The notes beneath the pieces were generated by a model. The model was given only the letters and a program-made list of their open reading frames with translations, was not told the origin of the DNA and ran no database searches. 64,000 nt of DNA from Streptomyces antnestii (lineage in GTDB: Bacteria > Actinomycetota > Actinomycetes > Streptomycetales > Streptomycetaceae). The stretch's first letter is position 1, and each line of letters opens with the position of its first letter. This document shows, piece after piece, positions 43,708 through 51,749 of the stretch. The stretch spans positions 62,001 to 126,000 of the forward strand of contig NZ_RZYA01000013.1 of the NCBI RefSeq assembly GCF_004005495.1, read 5' to 3'. Both the position numbers and the translations under genes were made by a program.

Positions 43708-44619
43708 CACGCCGGCGGCGAACGCCGCCATCTGGTCGGTCAGTTCACGAAGGCTCCGCGAGCGGAACCTGACCTGGATCTGGTGCACCCCCATCGCGCC
43801 GTACGCCCGCAGCGACTCGGCGACGGCCTCGGGGGCGCCGGACACGGTGCGCCGCCCGACGTGCCAGGACGGCCGCCCCACGTACAGGGGCTCGGTGATC
43901 GCGCCGACGGTGATCGGCGCGGCGACGCCCGCCTCCTCGCGCAGCCGCCGCAGCTTCGCGATCTGCTCGGGCAGCCGCTCACGCGGATCGCCCTGCGGCA
44001 GCCACCCGTCGCCCTTCACGGCGGCGCGGCGCACGGCCGCCGGCGACGAGCCGCCCACCCACACCGGCACCCGCGCCTGCGCGGGCCTCGGCCGCTGCCC
44101 AAGGCCCGAGAACGAGAACCGCTCGCCCTTGAACTCCGGGTACTCCTCCGGCCCGAGCGCGGCCTTCAACGCGTCCACCGCCTCGTCCAGGACGGCCCCG
44201 CGCCGCGCGAAGTCGACGCCGAGCGCCTCGAACTCCTCCTGCACGTGCCCCGCCCCCACCCCGAGGACGAGCCGGCCGCCGGAGAGATGGTCGAGGGTGG
44301 CGTACTGCTTCGCCGTGGCCAGCGGATGGCGCAGGCCGACGATCGCCACATGGCTCATGAGCCGCACGTTCTTCGTGATGCCCGCGAGGTAGGAGAGGGT
44401 GGCGACCGGGTCGTACCAGGTGGTGCTCATCGCGTCGGCCAGGCGTCGCGGGATGCCCACGTGGTCGCAGGACGCGATGTAGTCGAAGCCGGTGCGGTCG
44501 GCGGTGCGGGCGATCTCGGCGAGCTCGGCGGCGCCCGCTCCGGCCTCCCAGCCCTCCGCGTACATCGTCGACTGGGACTGGATCGGGAGCTGGATGCCGT
44601 AGACGAGTCGGGAGGTCAT
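43687..44619 (-). CDS. LLM-class F420-dependent oxidoreductase
   Basis: A 310-residue luciferase-like TIM-barrel enzyme: RTADRTGFDYIASCDHVGIP, RLMSHVAIVGLRHPLATAKQ, YATLDHLSGGRLVLGVGAGH, VPVWVGGSSPAAVRRAAVKG and DGWLPQGDPRE. The TxLDxLSGGR pattern is strong in F420-dependent members. ATG 44619 is preferred (GGTGAG 7 nt upstream, 4-bp gap to the preceding stop); GTG 44631, overlapping the upstream gene, is the alternative. Operon partner of the amidohydrolase and the SDR; the three may act in order on one substrate. Confidence 0.9.
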   Translation of the reverse strand: MTSRLVYGIQLPIQSQSTMYAEGWEAGAGAAELAEIARTADRTGFDYIASCDHVGIPRRLADAMSTTWYDPVATLSYLAGITKNVRLMSHVAIVGLRHPLATAKQYATLDHLSGGRLVLGVGAGHVQEEFEALGVDFARRGAVLDEAVDALKAALGPEEYPEFKGERFSFSGLGQRPRPAQARVPVWVGGSSPAAVRRAAVKGDGWLPQGDPRERLPEQIAKLRRLREEAGVAAPITVGAITEPLYVGRPSWHVGRRTVSGAPEAVAESLRAYGAMGVHQIQVRFRSRSLRELTDQMAAFAAGVAPHLND

Positions 44620-44623
44620 CGCG

Positions 44624-45871
44624 TCACTCACCTGCCCACAGACCGTCGTCGGTGAGGCCGAGCAGGTCGATGGCGTTGCGCCGCACGATGCGGTCGACGA
44701 CGTCCGCGTCCAGGTGCCCCATCTGCGCCTCGCCGACCTCCCTGGACTTCGGCCAGGTGGAGTCGGAGTGCGGGTAGTCGGTCTCGTAGAGCACGTTCCC
44801 GACCCCGATCGCGTCGAGGTTCTTCAGCCCGAACGCGTCGTCGAAGAAGCAGCCGTAGACGTGGTCGGCGAAGTACTCGGAGGGCGGCTTGCGCACCTTG
44901 TCGGCGACCCCGCCCCAGCCCCGGTTCTCCTCCCAGACGACGTCCGCGCGCTCCAGGATGTACGGGATCCAGCCGATCTGGCCTTCCGCGTACATGATCT
45001 TCAGGTTCGGGAAGCGCTCGAACTTGCCGCTCATCAGCCAGTCGACCATCGAGAAGCAGCAGTTGGCGAAGGTGATCGTCGAGCCGACGGCGGGCGGCGC
45101 GTCGGCGGACGTCGACGGCATCCGGCTGGACGAGCCGATGTGCATCGCGATGACGGTGCCGGTCTCGTCGCAGGCCCGGAAGAACGGGTCCCAGTCGTCG
45201 CCGTGGACCGACGGCAGGCCCAGGTGCGGGGGTATCTCGGAGAAGGCGACGGCGCGCACGCCACGGGCGGCGTTGCGCCGGACCTCCGCGGCGGCCAGCT
45301 CGGCGTCCCACAGCGGGACGAGGGTGAGCGGGATGAGCCGCCCCTGGGCGAGCGGCCCGCACCACTCGTCCACCATCCAGTCGTTGTACGCGCGCACCCC
45401 GAGCAGCCCGAGGTCGCGGTCCTTGGCCTCGGTGAAGGTCTGGCCGCAGAAACGCGGGAAGGTCGGGAAACAGAGGGCGGACTGGACATGGTTCACGTCC
45501 ATGTCGGCGAGCCGGGCCGGCACGTCGTAGGAGCCCTCACGCATCTGCTCGTACGTGATGACCTCGAGCTTGATCTCGTCCCTGTCGTAGCCGACGGCGG
45601 TGTCGAGGCGGGTGAGGGGCCGGTGCAGGTCCTCGTAGACCCACCAGTCGCCGATCGGGCCGTCGTCGCCCGGGGCGCCCATGACCGGCGCGAACTTGCC
45701 GCCCAGGAACGTCATCTCCTTCAGCGGCGCCCGCACGACGCGCGGGCCCACGTCCCGGTATTTCGCCGGGAGACGGTCCTGCCAGACGTTCGGCGGTTCC
45801 ACAGTGTGGTCATCCACGGAAATGATCCTGGGGAAGGCCCGGGGGCTCTCCTTGCTCTCCTTGGTCTCCAT
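44624..45871 (-). CDS. Amidohydrolase_2 family metal-dependent hydrolase/decarboxylase
   Basis: A 415-residue TIM-barrel protein of the ACMSD-like amidohydrolase_2 family. ISVDDHTVEPPNVWQDRLP (metal-site strand with D-H), AFSEIPPHLGLPSVHGDDWD, VIAMHIGSSSRMP (His on strand 5), KIMYAEGQIGWIPYILERAD and LYETDYPHSDSTWP (distal Asp) are seen. Homologues near catabolic clusters hydrolyse or decarboxylate ring-cleavage or lactone intermediates. ATG 45871 begins METKESKESPRAFPRI; the palindrome at 45892 lies 21 bp upstream, where a bound repressor would block transcription. First gene of its operon. Confidence 0.92.
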   Translation of the reverse strand: METKESKESPRAFPRIISVDDHTVEPPNVWQDRLPAKYRDVGPRVVRAPLKEMTFLGGKFAPVMGAPGDDGPIGDWWVYEDLHRPLTRLDTAVGYDRDEIKLEVITYEQMREGSYDVPARLADMDVNHVQSALCFPTFPRFCGQTFTEAKDRDLGLLGVRAYNDWMVDEWCGPLAQGRLIPLTLVPLWDAELAAAEVRRNAARGVRAVAFSEIPPHLGLPSVHGDDWDPFFRACDETGTVIAMHIGSSSRMPSTSADAPPAVGSTITFANCCFSMVDWLMSGKFERFPNLKIMYAEGQIGWIPYILERADVVWEENRGWGGVADKVRKPPSEYFADHVYGCFFDDAFGLKNLDAIGVGNVLYETDYPHSDSTWPKSREVGEAQMGHLDADVVDRIVRRNAIDLLGLTDDGLWAGE

Positions 45872-45891
45872 GTCGACGACGGTAGCGCCGA

Positions 45892-45908
45892 TCTGACGAT
45901 CCGTCAGC
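45892..45908. promoter_or_regulatory. Palindrome TCTGACG-ATC-CGTCAGC
   Basis: Both 6-bp core arms are perfect. It lies 21 bp before the amidohydrolase start and 146 bp before afsR on the other strand, so it may also affect afsR. Confidence 0.75.
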
Positions 45909-46053
45909 TCCCTGGACGGCGGGCACCTGAGGTGAGGTGTCTGTGATGGCCGTCTCGCACGGCTGACGCATCCGCCATGCACAAGGCAAACTGGCCCTCG
46001 GCGACTCGGGTTGTCTTCGAGAAGTGACGCATGCGGCAGGGCAGGGGGCGGCG

Positions 46054-49000
46054 ATGGACGGTGTACCGCGAGTACCGGAGCAGCGGCGCACCGGGACCTC
46101 CGGGGCCACCGGGAGCGCGGAGCCTCCCGAGCCTCAGGAGAGCCCGGCGCGTCTGCGCTTCAGCGTGCTCGGACCGGTACGCGCCTGGCGCGGCGGCGAA
46201 CCCCTGGCCACCGGCTCGCCCCAGCAGCGCGCCCTGCTCGCCGCGCTCCTCCTGCGCGACGGCCGCACGGCGACGGCCGCCGAGCTGATCGACGCCCTGT
46301 GGGGCGACGATCCCCCGTCGCAGGCCCTCGCCGCCGTCCGTACGTACGCCTCCCGGCTCCGCAAGATCCTCGACCCCGGCGTCCTGGTCAGCGAGTCCGG
46401 CGGCTACGCGATCCGCTCCGCCGGCGGCGACGCGCTCGACCTGGCCGCGGCGGAGGCGCTCCGCGCGGACGCCGAGAAGGCCCGCGGCGCCGGCGACCTG
46501 CGCACCGCCCGCGAGCTGTGCAGCCGCGCGCTCGCCCTGTGGGACGGCGAACCCCTCGCGGGCGTCCCCGGCCCGTACGCGGAGACCCAGCGCGCCCGCC
46601 TGGAGGAATGGCGCCTCGGCGTCCTCGAGTCCCGCCTCGACATGGACCTCGAACAGGGCTGCCACGCCGAGGCCGTCTCCGAACTGACCGCCCTCACCGC
46701 GGCCCACCCCCTGCGCGAACGCCTGCGCGAACTCCTGATGCTGGCCCTGTACCGCTCGGGCCGCCAGGCCGAGGCCCTCGCCGTGTACGCCGACACGCGC
46801 CGCCTTCTCGCCGACGAACTCGGCGTCGACCCCCGCGCCGGCCTCGCCGAGCTCCAGCAGCGCATCCTCCAGGCCGACCCCGGCCTCGCGGAACCGTCCG
46901 CCCCGGCGACCGAGCCCGCCGCCGCGCCCCTGCGCCCGGCCCAGCTCCCCGCCACCGTCCCCGACTTCACGGGCCGCGCGTCCTTCGTCACCGAACTCAG
47001 CGACGTCCTGTCCTCCGCATCGTCCCCCGACGGGGAGGGCCAGGTCATGGCGGTCTCGGCGGTCGCGGGCATCGGCGGCGTCGGCAAGACCACGCTCGCC
47101 GTGCACGTGGCCCACGCGGCCCGCCCCTCCTTCCCCGACGGCCAGCTCTACGTGGACCTCCAGGGCGCGGGCTCCCGCGCGGCGGAACCGGAAACGGTCC
47201 TCGGCTCCTTCCTCCGCGCCCTCGGCACCGCCGACTCCGCGATCCCCGACTCCCTCGACGACCGCGCCGCCCTCTACCGCTCCACGCTCGACGGCCGCCG
47301 CGTCCTGGTCCTCCTGGACAACGCCCGCGACGCCGCCCAGGTCCGCCCGCTCCTGCCCGGCACGGAGGGCTGCGCCGCGCTCATCACGGGCCGCGTACGG
47401 ATGGTCGACCTGGTCGGCGCGCATCTCGTGGACCTGGACGTGATGTCACCGGAGGAAGCCCTCCAGCTCTTCACAAAGATCGTCGGCGCGGAACGGGTCG
47501 CCTCCGAACGCGAAGCGGCCCTCGACGTGGTCGCCGCCTGCGGCTTCCTCCCCCTGGCCATCCGCATCGCGGCCTCCCGCCTGGCGGCCCGCCGCACCTG
47601 GACGGTCTCGGTCCTCGCCGCGAAGCTCGCGGACGAACGCCGCCGCCTCGACGAACTCCAGGCGGGCGACCTCGCGGTCAAGGCCACGTTCGAACTGGGC
47701 TACGGCCAGCTGGACCCGCCCCAGGCCCGCGCCTTCCGCCTCCTGGGCCTGGCGGACGGCCCCGACATCTCCCTCGCGGCGGCAGCAGCGGCCCTCGACC
47801 TCCCTCCGGAGACAACGGAAGACCTCCTGGAATCCCTGGTAGACACATCCCTGGTGGAATCAGCAGCCCCCGGCCGCTACCGCTACCACGACCTGGTCCG
47901 CCTCTACGCCCGCGCGTGCGCCGAGCGGGACGAGCTGCCTCCGGAGGAGCGGGAGGCGGCGATGTCGAGACTGCTGGACTTCTATCTGGCCACGGCGGCG
48001 GGGGTTTACGCGATCGAGCGGCCGGGGGAGCGGGTCCTCGACCACTTCGCGGCCACGGACCACCCCGGATTGGTCTTCGCGGACCGCGACCGCGCCCTGG
48101 AATGGCTGTTCAACGAGTCCAACTGCCTTCTGGCGTGCGCCCAGCAGGCTGCCGCGGCCGGGTTGCAGCGCAAGGCCGCCGACCTGCTGATGGCCGCGGT
48201 GGACCTCGGCGAATCAGGCGCCAACTCCCTGCAGTTCGCCCACGCGGCCACGACCGTGAGCGTCGCGGCCGAGGCGGTGGGCGACCAGTGGGCGGAGGCG
48301 CGCGCCCGGACGATGCTCACCCACGTGCACAGCGTGTGCGGCCGGTTCAGCGAGGCGGAGACCGAGGGCCACCGGGCCCTGGAACTGGGCAAGGCGGCGG
48401 GCGATCCGGTGGCATGCGGCCAGGCTCCGAACCAGCGAGGCATCATCGCTCTCTACGAAGGCCGCCACTCCGACGCCGAAGCCCATCTGGAACAGGCACT
48501 GGAAGCCTTCCGCGAGGACGCCAACCAGCCGGGCGCGGCCAGCGCCCTGTGCAATCTCTCGCGCGTCCACCTGGCCACCGGCCGCTTGGAGAGCGCGGTG
48601 ACGCTGGCCCGCCGGGGCGTGGAGATCTACGAGGTGGACGCGACCGGACAGGCCCTGCGCCTGGCCAACGGAAAGTACGCGCTTGGCCTGGCCCTCACCA
48701 GCCTCGGGAAGACCGCGGAGGCACAGTCGACGCTGACCGCGGCCCTGGAGATCTTCCGCGGCAGCCGACAGCACCTGTGGCACGGGATGACTTTGTTCCG
48801 CCTCGCCGAGTTGCATCTCGCCGACCGCAGGCCGGCCGTTGCCGCCGCCCACGCGGAGCAGGCCCTCGCGATCCTGTCCGGGATCGGCGGGGACTGGCGG
48901 CGCGCCAACGTCCTCACCGTGCTCGGCCGCAGTCTCGCGGCGATCAGCCACACCGATCGCGCCCGCGTGTGCTGGACCGAATCACTGACGATCTTCGAGG

Positions 49001-49062
49001 CCCTGAACTCCCCCGAAGCGGAGGACGTCCGGGCACTCCTATATCCGGCAGCCGTCGCCTGA
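46054..49062 (+). CDS. afsR: AfsR, SARP-family global antibiotic regulator
   Basis: A 1002-residue regulator. LRFSVLGPVRAWRGGEPLAT to TYASRLRKILDP is the OmpR-type DNA-binding domain (about residues 35-110), followed by the bacterial activation domain (120-275). A P-loop AGIGGVGKTTLAVHVAH near residue 338 starts the NB-ARC ATPase domain; the C-terminal third is TPR (for example QAPNQRGIIALYEGRHSDAE). In S. coelicolor AfsR is phosphorylated by AfsK and activates afsS. Both partners are in this window. ATG 46054 is favoured by AGGGGG just upstream; GTG 46024 is an in-frame alternative. It diverges from the amidohydrolase operon. Confidence 0.95.
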   Translation: MDGVPRVPEQRRTGTSGATGSAEPPEPQESPARLRFSVLGPVRAWRGGEPLATGSPQQRALLAALLLRDGRTATAAELIDALWGDDPPSQALAAVRTYASRLRKILDPGVLVSESGGYAIRSAGGDALDLAAAEALRADAEKARGAGDLRTARELCSRALALWDGEPLAGVPGPYAETQRARLEEWRLGVLESRLDMDLEQGCHAEAVSELTALTAAHPLRERLRELLMLALYRSGRQAEALAVYADTRRLLADELGVDPRAGLAELQQRILQADPGLAEPSAPATEPAAAPLRPAQLPATVPDFTGRASFVTELSDVLSSASSPDGEGQVMAVSAVAGIGGVGKTTLAVHVAHAARPSFPDGQLYVDLQGAGSRAAEPETVLGSFLRALGTADSAIPDSLDDRAALYRSTLDGRRVLVLLDNARDAAQVRPLLPGTEGCAALITGRVRMVDLVGAHLVDLDVMSPEEALQLFTKIVGAERVASEREAALDVVAACGFLPLAIRIAASRLAARRTWTVSVLAAKLADERRRLDELQAGDLAVKATFELGYGQLDPPQARAFRLLGLADGPDISLAAAAAALDLPPETTEDLLESLVDTSLVESAAPGRYRYHDLVRLYARACAERDELPPEEREAAMSRLLDFYLATAAGVYAIERPGERVLDHFAATDHPGLVFADRDRALEWLFNESNCLLACAQQAAAAGLQRKAADLLMAAVDLGESGANSLQFAHAATTVSVAAEAVGDQWAEARARTMLTHVHSVCGRFSEAETEGHRALELGKAAGDPVACGQAPNQRGIIALYEGRHSDAEAHLEQALEAFREDANQPGAASALCNLSRVHLATGRLESAVTLARRGVEIYEVDATGQALRLANGKYALGLALTSLGKTAEAQSTLTAALEIFRGSRQHLWHGMTLFRLAELHLADRRPAVAAAHAEQALAILSGIGGDWRRANVLTVLGRSLAAISHTDRARVCWTESLTIFEALNSPEAEDVRALLYPAAVA

Positions 49063-49077
49063 CCACCGCGGCTCGAC

Positions 49078-49099
49078 CGTTCATCGTTCGTTTATCGCG
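49078..49099 (+). promoter_or_regulatory. AfsR/PHO-box-like direct repeat upstream of afsS
   Basis: CGTTCATCGTT (49078-49088) and CGTTTATCGCG (49089-49099) are adjacent 11-bp direct repeats of the GTTCAnC type known for AfsR and PhoP binding, about 176 bp before afsS and just after afsR. Known AfsR sites overlap the -35 region of afsS; the assignment is by pattern. Confidence 0.75.
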
Positions 49100-49274
49100 A
49101 CCCGGCATTCTCATTCCTGCCGGTCCGTCGCGTCGGGGGGCAGACGGCTCGGTGCCTCGGCCGGAGCACTAAGGTGAACGGCCTTGCGAATGCCCGCCCG
49201 GCGACCCACGGGGGAGTCGCCGGGCGGGCATGTCCGAGATGCTCTGCACCTACAGACTGAAGGAGTTGACCGCG

Positions 49275-49484
49275 ATGGCCGACAACACCGGAACGGCCAA
49301 GCCCGCCGACGCGCACGCGACCGGCGAGGAACTCACCACCCTGGACGCGCACGCCACCGGCGGCACCCTGAAGCCCGCGGACGCCCACGCCACCGGCACC
49401 ACGCTGAAGCCGGCCGACGCGCACGCCACCGGCACCCCGCTGAAGCCGGCCGACGCCCACGCCACCAGCGAGCCGGCCAACTAA
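49275..49484 (+). CDS. afsS: AfsS, small sigma-like activator of antibiotic production
   Basis: A 69-residue protein with four near-perfect repeats of TG-x-x-LKPADAHATG (KPADAHATG, TTLDAHATG, LKPADAHATG twice, and a last LKPADAHATS). The classical AfsS/AfsR2 of S. coelicolor and S. lividans is 63 residues with about three such repeats, so this copy seems to have one extra unit. ATG 49275 follows AAGGAG. It lies directly downstream of afsR and behind the AfsR-like repeat, and is followed by a strong terminator. AfsS raises expression of secondary-metabolite pathway regulators by an unclear mechanism. Confidence 0.95.
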   Translation: MADNTGTAKPADAHATGEELTTLDAHATGGTLKPADAHATGTTLKPADAHATGTPLKPADAHATSEPAN

Positions 49485-49503
49485 AGCCACACCCGACGGG
49501 GAT

Positions 49504-49540
49504 CGGCCGCGGCGGCGCGGAGGGGGAGCCGCCGCGGCCG
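49504..49540 (+). terminator. Terminator hairpin after afsS
   Basis: CGGCCGCGGCGGC (49504-49516) pairs perfectly with 49528-49540, a 13-bp all-GC stem starting 20 bp past the afsS stop. It also separates afsS from the convergent small gene at 49567. Confidence 0.88.
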
Positions 49541-49566
49541 AGTCATGTCCGGCCGCAGCCACCCGC

Positions 49567-49776
49567 TCAGGCCGAACTCTGACAGAGGAAGTACGGCCGG
49601 GTCAGCGGCTCGTCGGTGACGTCCACCCGGTGGTCCGCCGCCGCCTCGCACGCGCACGGGCTGCGGGGCCGCGCACGCGGGGGTGGCCCCGACTCCTCCG
49701 CCGGAACGGCCCGGCGCCGGGTGCCGCTGCCCGGCAGCAGCCACGTAAGCACTCGCCCCAGCAGGGCAAGCAGCAC
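49567..49776 (-). CDS. Small conserved Streptomyces membrane-anchored protein
   Basis: A 69-residue protein starting at GTG 49776 (LLALLGRVLTWLLPGSGTRR), with one hydrophobic N-terminal helix, a basic/proline linker PPPRARPRSPCACEAAAD and the conserved end VDVTDEPLTRPYFLC. The start codon overlaps the stop TAG of the upstream ATPase gene by one base (TAGTG), so the two are coupled; GGGGGA lies upstream. Similar short proteins commonly follow RsbW-like ATPases in Streptomyces, from memory. Function unknown. Confidence 0.7.
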   Translation of the reverse strand: MLLALLGRVLTWLLPGSGTRRRAVPAEESGPPPRARPRSPCACEAAADHRVDVTDEPLTRPYFLCQSSA

Positions 49777-50183
49777 TACGCGTCCCCCGCCTCGGCCGCG
49801 ACCTCGCACCACACCGTCTTCGACGCCGCGCCCTGCTCCACGCCCCACCTCAGGGCCACCGCGTCCAGCAGCACCAGGCCCCGCCCGGACTCGTCCTCGC
49901 CGGTCGCCTGCAGCAGCACGGGGAGCACGCGCGGGTCAGGATCCGTGACCTCGACCCGGAACCCGGCCCCCTCCGCCCGCCCCACCCGCACTCGGACGGG
50001 CGTCCCCTCCCCCACATGCCGGATCACGTTCCCCAGCAACTCGCTCACGCAGAGCTGTACTTCGGGGCAGGCCACGCCCAGGTGCCCCCGCACCGCCCGC
50101 CGCAACTCGGGCACAGCCTTCGGAACGGCGAGCAACTCGACCTCCAGGTCGGGCGGGGCCGCGGTGGGGGGTTGGCGGTGCAT
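49776..50183 (-). CDS. RsbW/SpoIIAB-like ATP-binding protein
   Basis: A 135-residue single-domain HATPase_c protein. The N-box is in CVSELLGNVIRHVGEG and the G1-type motif in VLPVLLQATGEDESGRGLVL; start ATG 50183 reads MHRQPPTAAPPDLEVELLAV. Such anti-sigma-type kinases or ATP-binding regulators are very numerous in Streptomyces and frequently neighbour XRE/DUF397 pairs, as here (divergent XRE gene 123 bp away). Partner unknown. Confidence 0.85.
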   Translation of the reverse strand: MHRQPPTAAPPDLEVELLAVPKAVPELRRAVRGHLGVACPEVQLCVSELLGNVIRHVGEGTPVRVRVGRAEGAGFRVEVTDPDPRVLPVLLQATGEDESGRGLVLLDAVALRWGVEQGAASKTVWCEVAAEAGDA

Positions 50184-50305
50184 GGGCGTACGCCCTTCCT
50201 GTCGAGTGCACTCCGTGACGAACAAGTCACACAGTGGCGCGGGACGTCGTACCGTAAAAGGGTTTTGGGTTACGCACAGCAACTGGCAAACGGTGGTGGT
50301 GGGTT

Positions 50306-51157
50306 GTGTCCTCCCGCAAGGATCCCGACGCGTCGGCGAACGTCCCGTCTTTCTACGGCGCCGAGTTGCGCTTCAAGAGGGAACTGGCCGACCTCACCCT
50401 CGAACAGCTGGCGGAAGGCAGCTTCCGCAGTGTTCCCTTCCTCAGCCAGATCGAGCGAGGCGAGCGCCGCATGCCGCTGGACCTGGCCCGGCACGTCGAC
50501 GAGAAGCTCAACACCGACGGCTTTTTCCAACGCCGTTGTGAAGATGCCCGCAAGGCCCGCCAGTCGGGCCACGCGGAGTACTTCGCGGACGTGGCCGAGA
50601 TGGAACAGCACGCGGACACGATCGAGGACTGGGCACCGATGATCGTGCCGGGGCTGCTGCAGACGGCGGCTTACGCTCGTGCGATCGTGAAGGCCGCCAT
50701 GCCCCGGGCCTCGGACGGAGAGATCGAGAAGAAGGTAGCTGCCCGAATGAAGCGGGCAGAGCTCTTCGACGCCGAGAACCCGCCTGCTTTCTGGGCGATT
50801 CTCGACGAGTCGCTGATCCGCCGCCGGACCCTGCCGGGCGAGGGGATGGCCGAACTGCTCGACCACATCACGAAGGTGGTCGATGCCACCCGCTCAATTT
50901 TGCAGATCGTTCCGGAAACCGCAGCAACCCATCCCTTCATGATGGGCATGACCCGGATCATGACCTTCTCGGATGCCCCACCGGTGGTGTACGCGGAGAG
51001 CCTTCACAGCGGCCAACTCATCGACTATCCGCCGATCGTGAAGCAGTACCGGGGATCGTACGATCTGCTCAGGGCCGCCGCACTGCCACCTGAGGCGTCC
51101 CTGGCCCTGATCCAGGCAGCGGCAGAGGACTATCGAAATGGCCAGCACCGACATTGA
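50306..51157 (+). CDS. XRE-family HTH regulator with DUF5753 domain (second copy)
   Basis: A 283-residue regulator similar in plan to the one at 25960. The HTH (FYGAELRFKRELADLTLEQL, SFRSVPFLSQIERGERRMPL) is somewhat divergent. The DUF5753 domain includes WAPMIVPGLLQTAAYARAIV, LIRRRTLPGEGMAELLDHI and IVKQYRGSYDLLRAAALPPE. GTG 50306 is used; purine-rich GGTGGTGGG precedes it. The DUF397 gene overlaps its 3' end by 20 bp, so the two are cotranslated. Confidence 0.9.
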   Translation: MSSRKDPDASANVPSFYGAELRFKRELADLTLEQLAEGSFRSVPFLSQIERGERRMPLDLARHVDEKLNTDGFFQRRCEDARKARQSGHAEYFADVAEMEQHADTIEDWAPMIVPGLLQTAAYARAIVKAAMPRASDGEIEKKVAARMKRAELFDAENPPAFWAILDESLIRRRTLPGEGMAELLDHITKVVDATRSILQIVPETAATHPFMMGMTRIMTFSDAPPVVYAESLHSGQLIDYPPIVKQYRGSYDLLRAAALPPEASLALIQAAAEDYRNGQHRH

Positions 51158-51356
51158 CTTGAACGCCGCGCACTGGCGCAAGAGCAGCTACAGCAACGGC
51201 ACCGGAGGCGAATGCGTCGAGGTGGCCGACGGCTCCCCCGCCCTCGTCCCCGTCCGCGACTCGAAGACCGCGCACCTCGGCGGCCCCGTACTCCTCTTCC
51301 GCGCCGCGGCCTGGGCTTCCTTCGTAGCCAATCTGCGTCACGCGGGTCGGCGATGA
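51138..51356 (+). CDS. DUF397 small protein (second copy)
   Basis: A 72-residue DUF397 protein: AAHWRKSSYSNGTGGECVEV, LVPVRDSKTAHLGGPVLLF and AAAWASFVANLRHAGR. It overlaps the XRE/DUF5753 gene by 20 bp and probably forms a functional pair with it. The stop overlaps the ATG of the broken gene downstream. Confidence 0.92.
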   Translation: MASTDIDLNAAHWRKSSYSNGTGGECVEVADGSPALVPVRDSKTAHLGGPVLLFRAAAWASFVANLRHAGRR

Positions 51357-51690
51357 CACCGACGAGTTCCACAGTCCCCGACACAGACGACGCCGCCTCC
51401 GACCGCCTGGCCACTCTGCTGGACCGAGCCGCCGCCGGTCGGGATGATCAGGCGTGGAGCGACCTGTGGACGGAGCTCTACTTCCGCCGGCCGCTTTCGT
51501 CGCAGAGGTCGAGGAGCGTGCCGGCGAGCTCGTGCGGGCCGCTGACGTCCTGCATCTGAACGGCGCCGACTATCAGGGTGCGGGCGAAGGTGTACAGACG
51601 GCGTACGTGCCTGGCGGAATGTTCCTCTACCTGACGGTCGTGCGGCACCAGTGCATCTACGTCCTCCAGGTCACGGCTTGGCCCAGCTGA
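51353..51690 (+). pseudogene. Probable frameshifted or fused hypothetical gene
   Basis: From ATG 51353, overlapping the DUF397 stop, one frame reads MTPTSSTVPDTDDAASDRLA then DRAAAGRDDQAWSDLWTELY, resembling the start of a Streptomyces family with the sequence AWxELWxxLCHQGTVY, but it then degenerates into Ser/Arg-rich residues and stops at 51559. From about 51475 the next frame looks coding instead (PPAAFVAEVEERAGELVRAA, QTAYVPGGMFLYLTVVRHQC) up to the stop at 51690. Either one base was gained or lost near 51470, or two gene ends were joined. A single intact product is unlikely. Confidence 0.5.
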
Positions 51691-51749
51691 TCCGTCGGGC
51701 ACTGCGAACTGCGCGACGCTGCGCTGCTGCCTCGGCCCGCTTACCCGGC

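Noticed and set aside
49312..49470. CRISPR-like repeats
   Set aside because: The repeated units are codons of the AfsS LKPADAHATG motif, with no spacers or cas genes.
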